Positions 59,848 to 64,000 of a stretch of DNA of 64,000 nucleotides are shown piece after piece. Both the position numbers and the translations under genes were made by a program. Below the pieces are notes generated by a model. It had not been told where the DNA came from, searched no databases, and saw only the letters and a program-made list of their open reading frames with translations. The stretch lies in NCBI GenBank assembly GCA_965662355.1, contig CBFIHP010000002.1, positions 310,001 through 374,000 of the forward strand. Reading direction: 5' to 3'. Within the stretch, counting starts at the first letter, position 1. Each line of letters opens with the position of its first letter. The DNA comes from GCA-2683825 sp965662355. GTDB taxonomy: Bacteria > Planctomycetota > UBA1135 > GCA-002686595.

Positions 59848-61854
59848 ATGCACGCAGAAGAGTTCGACTTCAGCGAAGACGATTCTGACGACGACATCCA
59901 GGAAGAACGCTTCTCGTTCGCGGAAGAGTTGTCCGAGACAACAGAGCCTCCGAAGCTCCTGGATGACGTCGAGGTTCCCGAGCCTCCCACGCCCAGTTCC
60001 GACTTCCCGTCGATTTCGCTGGTTGGCGAGGGGGATGGCGTGCCCGCGCCGGTACCCGCGCCGCAGGAGTCCTTGTCCCATTCGCAGGCGCAGCCCCAAC
60101 CAGCGGGCGAAGTGCACGATCTCGGCGCTCACGATCTCGGCGCTCACGATCTCGGTGATCACGATCTCGGTGATCACGATTCAGGAACGCCATCGGGTGT
60201 TCCCATGAGTCTCCAGGGCGAGGACCCGACGTTGCCGCACACGCCTGAGCCCCTCCAGGACCCGGGCGTCGCCGACCTCTTCCACGTGGAAGAGGCCCAG
60301 GCTCCCGAGCTGAGCTCGGAGTTCCATGGCGAGCCCCACGATGCTGGAGGGCATATCGAAGAAGACGGGGGAGGTGGCAACCGCCCCGCCCGAGGCGCGC
60401 GCCAGATTTCCGCGGGGGAAATCCTCAGCGGCGACTTCCACGGCGGGATCAACGCGGGGGACTTCCTTGGTCTCGATACCGAGTTCACCGGTCCTCCCGA
60501 CCCGCTGGGTTCGGTGCAGGAACTCGTGAATCTTCAGCCGAGCTATCCGCCGTCCTATGAGGACGACTTCGACGAGTCGAACAGCTCGGGCTATGACGAT
60601 CCCGACGCGCCGGTCTTCGGTAACCCCTCGGATTCCAGTGCCGCGGGCTTTGCGCCTCCTGCGGATCCCTACGACTCCGACGAGGAGTTCGAGGGCGAGG
60701 AGGAACTTCAGGAGATCGCCTACGAGGAGCCCCGGAATGGCCCGCTCCGTCTCGTCCTGGTGACCCTCTTCTGTGCGCTGCTCGGTGCCAGCGGTGTGTT
60801 CTATGCGCCCAAGATCATCTCGGGTGAGTTGAACGTGCCCGGCTTCGGATGGGTCCAGAACTTCTTCCCGGCGAACGAAGGGGTCGAGGTTGCAAGCGGC
60901 CCTTCGGGGGCAGTCACCCCTCCTGTTTCGGACACGAATTCGCCCGGGGCCACGAATACGACCACGGATTCCGTCACGCTGCCTCCGGTGTCCAACGCCG
61001 ACCCATCGAACTCGCTCGACCCTGCGGGGACAGACCCTGTCGATCCGACGCCCACGGGCATCGTCAGCAACACGGTGGATCCCGATCCGCTCGTCGAGCC
61101 CCCGCTCGTCGCGGACACGACAAGCGTGACGGACCCGACCGGTGTCAATGCGCAGGATCCGCTGGGCGACATGACGCAGAATCCCGGCAACACGAACGCC
61201 GACTCGCTCGTCGATACAGCGAACACGACACCCGTGGGAACGAATCCGCTGACTGTCGTCGTCGAATCTCCGAGCGTCGCTTCGGGTGACTCCGCCGTTC
61301 CGCCCTCGGGTGGCGTCGGCAACCTGCTCGAGAACCTCCTTGGCGGGAGCGAACCCGTTGGACAAACAGGCTTTCCCGATCTCAACGCTCCGAACATCAG
61401 TTGGATCTCCGACGACCGCCTGGACATGATCTGGCGCGGTGAGGAAATCCCCGAGGGCGCGATCGATGGACCGGTGCAGACCCTCATGCCCCATGTGGGC
61501 AGCGTGCGCGTCACGATGCACTCCGAGCAGATCTTCGAAGGCCGGCTCTATGCCGCTGGCCAACGAGGTATCTGGCTCGAATTCGCGAGCGGCCGTATCA
61601 GGCTGCCCAGCGAGGGCATCGACGAAATCGAGCGCTTGGCTGAGGATCCCAATGCGGTTCACTCCGCGGAGACCGCGGCAGCGAATGGCAAGCGCGTACG
61701 TGTGAAGGTGCCCGGAGGGTTAATCTTCGGACGCGTCCAGAAGCAGCACGGTGCGTTGGTCACGATCAAGACCGACAATGGCGCACGCGTCGTCGTCGAG
61801 AGCCATCTGGTCGAGGCCCTGGGGGCGCGACGTGCGGTCCTGATCCACCGCTAG
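59848..61854 (+). CDS. Large acidic membrane protein with HDLG repeats
   Basis: A 668-residue low-complexity protein. Residues 1-297 are very acidic and Pro-rich, with four HDLGA/HDLGD units near 90-111. A single membrane helix (about 300-320, VLVTLFCALLGASGVFY) is followed by a Thr/Asn/Pro/Asp-rich stalk (about 345-505) and a final domain of about 150 residues including VGSVRVTMHSEQIFEGRLYAAG and GRVQKQHGALVTIKT, a small beta-barrel-like unit. It may bridge cytoplasm and envelope, but its partner is unknown. Function is not recognised. A strong terminator follows at 61876. Confidence 0.75.
   Translation: MHAEEFDFSEDDSDDDIQEERFSFAEELSETTEPPKLLDDVEVPEPPTPSSDFPSISLVGEGDGVPAPVPAPQESLSHSQAQPQPAGEVHDLGAHDLGAHDLGDHDLGDHDSGTPSGVPMSLQGEDPTLPHTPEPLQDPGVADLFHVEEAQAPELSSEFHGEPHDAGGHIEEDGGGGNRPARGARQISAGEILSGDFHGGINAGDFLGLDTEFTGPPDPLGSVQELVNLQPSYPPSYEDDFDESNSSGYDDPDAPVFGNPSDSSAAGFAPPADPYDSDEEFEGEEELQEIAYEEPRNGPLRLVLVTLFCALLGASGVFYAPKIISGELNVPGFGWVQNFFPANEGVEVASGPSGAVTPPVSDTNSPGATNTTTDSVTLPPVSNADPSNSLDPAGTDPVDPTPTGIVSNTVDPDPLVEPPLVADTTSVTDPTGVNAQDPLGDMTQNPGNTNADSLVDTANTTPVGTNPLTVVVESPSVASGDSAVPPSGGVGNLLENLLGGSEPVGQTGFPDLNAPNISWISDDRLDMIWRGEEIPEGAIDGPVQTLMPHVGSVRVTMHSEQIFEGRLYAAGQRGIWLEFASGRIRLPSEGIDEIERLAEDPNAVHSAETAAANGKRVRVKVPGGLIFGRVQKQHGALVTIKTDNGARVVVESHLVEALGARRAVLIHR
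60115..60180 (+). repeat. 15-bp tandem repeat encoding HDLGA/HDLGD
   Basis: Four 15-bp units, with two cacgatctcggcgct and two cacgatctcggtgat versions, plus a partial fifth. The pairwise pattern of variants suggests two-step duplication. Confidence 0.9.
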
Positions 61855-61875
61855 GAATCCAGACAGCAAAACTGG

Positions 61876-61914
61876 ACGGGCATGGAGGCCAGCCGGCCTC
61901 CATGCCCGTTTTTT
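61876..61914 (+). terminator. Strong intrinsic terminator
   Basis: ACGGGCATGGAGGCC (61876-61890) pairs perfectly with GGCCTCCATGCCCGT (61895-61909), loop AGCC, followed by a run of T. It ends the acidic membrane protein transcript. Confidence 0.92.
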
Positions 61915-62063
61915 GTACAGGGGCGACGGTCTGCGGGCGTTCCTCCCCGGATTCCAGCGTTCGGGTCCTGACGGACGAGGAACGAAGCTCGAATTCGGGG
62001 GTCACCGGGGCTTTCGAGTAGGGTAGTTGTCACAGAAAACCACTGTCCTCCTCAGTTTCGTAC

Positions 62064-63590
62064 ATGCTGCACGGTCTCCACTTTCTACTGCCGCTCCTCT
62101 TCCTGATTCCCGGCCCTGGTGCGTCCAGCTCCGATGACGAGATCGTCAAGGAATTCAGGCGCTACTTCAGGAAGTACAAGGACACACCCACGCGCGTCGA
62201 GGCGGTCGCCGCCCTGGAGGAGGCCCAGAGCCCCGCCGTCGTGGACGTCCTGCTCCCTGTCCTCGGGGACAAGGAGGTCGAGGTCGTCGAGGCCGCGATC
62301 CAGGTCCTCGCGCGCTTCAAGAACGACGCGCAGATCAACCATCTGCTCTTGAAGCTCGAATCGGACAAGGACGCCAGGCGCCGGATCGGCATGCTGCGTG
62401 CCGTCGAAAAGGCGGGCTATCCGGGGGCCCGCGATATCGTTTTGCCCTTCCTCGAAGATCGCAGCTGGGATGTACGGCGTCGTGCGATCCAGTCCCTGCA
62501 GAAGCACAGGGGTGCAGATATCGAGGCCGCCATCGCGCCATTGTGTGACGACGGTGAGGTGGCCGTGCGTTGCGCTGCGCTCGATGCTCTGGCGCACTTC
62601 AAGTCCGAACTCGTGTTGACGCCGGCGCGCACGGACCTCGTGCACGCCTCCTGGCAGGTCAAGGCCAGCGCTATCGCAGCTCTCGCGCGGGTTCGACACA
62701 TCGATTCCATCGAGCCCTTGCTGGAGCGACTGGCCCAGGAGGATGGACGCCTACGCCAGGACTGCGGTGCTGCGCTGGCCGAGATCACCGGGCGAAACTT
62801 TGGTGAGCGGGTCGATGCCTGGAATCACTTCTGGAACACCTACAAGGGCCGCTTCAAGATCCCCACGGATGCCGAGCTCGCGATACTGCGCGAGAAGCAA
62901 CGCGAGCGTCAGGAGGCCTACACTCCGCCCGGTGCCGTTTCCTACCACGGCGTGTCGACGCCCAGTCGCTCGATCATCTTCGTCATCGACGTCTCCGGTT
63001 CCATGGAACAAGAGATCACGGAGAAGGAGCTCTTCGCGGAGGGCAACTACCCGACCTTCCGTCGCATCGACATCATCAAGACCGAGTTGCTCCGAACCAT
63101 CGAGGGCCTCGAGTCCTACGTGACCTTCAATGTGCTGGCCTTTGCAAGTGAGGTGAAGCCGTGGAAGAAGGGGCTCGTCAGGGCCAACCCGCTGAACAGG
63201 TCCAGCGCCATGACCTGGATCAAGCGCCTGGAAGCCATCGGTGGCGACTCCAAGCAAGAGCTGGCCAGGGCCGGTCTCGTCGGAGCCGCCAACCTCGAAG
63301 CCGGCAAGACGAACTCCTTCGGGGCCCTGATGGTTGCCCTCGGCGTGGACGAGAAGAAGGGCATCCAGAAGGGCTACGAGGTCAAAGTCGATACGCTCTT
63401 CTTCCTCTCTGATGGCTACCCCTCCCACGGCAAGTTCATCGAGACCGACGACGTCTTGCGTGAAGTTCGAAAGGCCAACCAGCTCCGGGGGGTCGTGATC
63501 CACACCATTGCCCTGGGCGAATTCGAAAAGGACTTCATGCGCCGCCTGGCCCAGGAAAATGGCGGCGTCTTCGTCGACCTCGGGTCCTGA
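62064..63590 (+). CDS. Exported HEAT-repeat and von Willebrand A domain protein
   Basis: A 508-residue protein. A signal peptide (MLHGLHFLLPLLFLIPGPGASS) is followed by about five HEAT-like helix pairs (residues 40-240) such as VDVLLPVLGDKEVEVVEAAIQ and LEDRSWDVRRRAIQSL. From about 300 is a vWA domain with an intact MIDAS motif DVSGSM near residues 309-314 and FLSDGYPS later. Extracytoplasmic HEAT plus vWA proteins occur in planctomycetes and may hold protein complexes. It follows a terminator, so it has its own promoter. Confidence 0.85.
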   Translation: MLHGLHFLLPLLFLIPGPGASSSDDEIVKEFRRYFRKYKDTPTRVEAVAALEEAQSPAVVDVLLPVLGDKEVEVVEAAIQVLARFKNDAQINHLLLKLESDKDARRRIGMLRAVEKAGYPGARDIVLPFLEDRSWDVRRRAIQSLQKHRGADIEAAIAPLCDDGEVAVRCAALDALAHFKSELVLTPARTDLVHASWQVKASAIAALARVRHIDSIEPLLERLAQEDGRLRQDCGAALAEITGRNFGERVDAWNHFWNTYKGRFKIPTDAELAILREKQRERQEAYTPPGAVSYHGVSTPSRSIIFVIDVSGSMEQEITEKELFAEGNYPTFRRIDIIKTELLRTIEGLESYVTFNVLAFASEVKPWKKGLVRANPLNRSSAMTWIKRLEAIGGDSKQELARAGLVGAANLEAGKTNSFGALMVALGVDEKKGIQKGYEVKVDTLFFLSDGYPSHGKFIETDDVLREVRKANQLRGVVIHTIALGEFEKDFMRRLAQENGGVFVDLGS

Positions 63591-63659
63591 AAGCTCGCAT
63601 AGCGGGTCGAGGGGCCTTGACCCCCCTGGTCCCCGTAACTAGGCTTACGCGCCCTTTGT

Positions 63660-63736
63660 CGGGGTGTGGCTCAGCTTGGTAGAGCGCTGCGTTCGGGTCG
63701 CAGAGGTCGGAGGTTCAAATCCTCTCACCCCGACCA
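63660..63736 (+). tRNA. tRNA-Pro (CGG)
   Basis: A cloverleaf of 77 bases with encoded CCA. Acceptor CGGGGTG (63660-63666) pairs with CACCCCG (63726-63732), the D arm is in GCTCAGCTTGGTAGAGC, the anticodon loop is TTCGGGT giving anticodon CGG flanked by CTGCG/CGCAG, and the T arm is GGAGG-TTCAAAT-CCTCT. It follows the HEAT-vWA gene and precedes the minus-strand Bfd gene. Confidence 0.97.
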
Positions 63737-63769
63737 TCCATTGGGTTGTGCCGGCGGGGCCCTGCGGGC

Positions 63770-63976
63770 CTATTCGGAACGCTTCGCGGGGAGGTTGCCA
63801 GCTCCCGGCCGTTCGCGCTTCATGCGCTGCAGGAGGGCCTGGATGGCGGGAATGCAGCCGCCACAGCTCGTGCCGGCCCGACAATGAAGGGTCACGTCAC
63901 CGAAGCTCGCCTCGCCCTTGGAGGCACAGCGGCGGATGTCCTTGTCGGTGGCGACGTTGCAGTGACAGACGATCAT
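63770..63976 (-). CDS. Bacterioferritin-associated ferredoxin-like [2Fe-2S] protein
   Basis: A 68-residue protein with a single BFD-like iron-sulfur domain. Ligands C4 and C6 (VCHCNVATDKDIR) and C38 and C41 (CRAGTSCGGC) have the family spacing C-x-C-x31-C-x2-C. Bfd reduces heme-bound iron in bacterioferritin to release it. The ATG at 63976 is the only sensible start. It is complete and lies close to the right edge. Confidence 0.9.
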   Translation of the reverse strand: MIVCHCNVATDKDIRRCASKGEASFGDVTLHCRAGTSCGGCIPAIQALLQRMKRERPGAGNLPAKRSE

Positions 63977-64000
63977 GGTGCTTTTCTATCGACGCGCCGC

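Noticed and set aside
60115..60180. 15-bp repeat considered as a CRISPR array or iteron origin
   Set aside because: It is in frame in a coding region with no spacers, and no replication genes specific to an origin are adjacent.
60181..61662. Minus-strand open frame of 493 codons opposite the acidic membrane protein
   Set aside because: Lacks family features; the plus-strand protein has a membrane helix, clean terminator and in-frame repeats.

Overview
The window is about 64 kb of dense, high-G+C bacterial chromosome: 55 complete protein genes, one gene cut by the left edge, and one tRNA. I see no rRNA, CRISPR array, prophage or insertion sequence. The best guess for the host is Planctomycetota. 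The housekeeping sigma factor (53023-54756) carries the insert between regions 1.2 and 2 that I associate with planctomycetal RpoD (motif GELAFDRTLKV). There are also two DUF1573 lipoproteins, an ECF sigma factor fused to a zinc anti-sigma-like tail, and small membrane proteins of a type I know from that phylum. Lipoproteins, LpxB, an OmpA/Pal protein and cupredoxins indicate a Gram-negative envelope. Genus is not determinable from the window, and the family calls come from reading motifs without a database search.

Layout. 1-4.2 kb: a glycosyltransferase, a nitroreductase and a large exported protein with a degenerate metalloprotease motif. 4.2-8.5 kb (minus): two cupredoxins, then the coupled unit lpxB-ECF sigma-anti-sigma-ybjQ. 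8.5-13 kb: a TPR membrane protein, a coupled SGNH hydrolase-ABC ATPase-ABC permease unit, and a divergent kinase-like gene. 13-19 kb (minus): paired amidohydrolases, an alpha/beta-hydrolase-like protein and a Ski2-type helicase. 19.4-24 kb: an FtsQ-like gene with two membrane proteins, then rplM, rpsI and yebC. 24-28.7 kb: a degenerate GGDEF protein, the sigma/zinc-tail fusion and paired M28 peptidases. 28.7-33.7 kb (minus): an M14-type peptidase of foreign appearance, pyruvate phosphate dikinase and a lipoprotein. 33.8-36.9 kb: two DUF1573 lipoproteins, one with a His-Glu-Gly repeat.

37-47.8 kb is one long plus-strand block between two strong terminators: PilB-like ATPase, PilT, a second PilB-like ATPase, PilC, a histidine kinase, two CNNM transporters, a small membrane protein and a membrane-tethered HTH protein. 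It looks like the motor part of a type IV pilus or type II secretion system co-expressed with signalling and ion transport. 47.9-64 kb holds an OmpA lipoprotein, an FGE-fold lipoprotein, rsmA, dnaG-rpoD, a zinc-ribbon coiled coil, a radical SAM protein, selB, a substrate-binding protein, a large repeat-bearing membrane protein, a HEAT-vWA protein, tRNA-Pro(CGG) and a Bfd-like ferredoxin.

A recurring theme is the coupled pair or lone enzyme that has lost catalytic residues: the second amidohydrolase, the second M28 peptidase, the alpha/beta hydrolase, the gluzincin-like protein and the GGDEF protein. The two cupredoxins differ at the axial copper ligand (Met versus Gln). I found no single new defence or mobile system. 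The most interesting candidates are the pilus/CNNM/tethered-HTH block, the paired active and inactive enzymes, and the lpxB-sigma operon.
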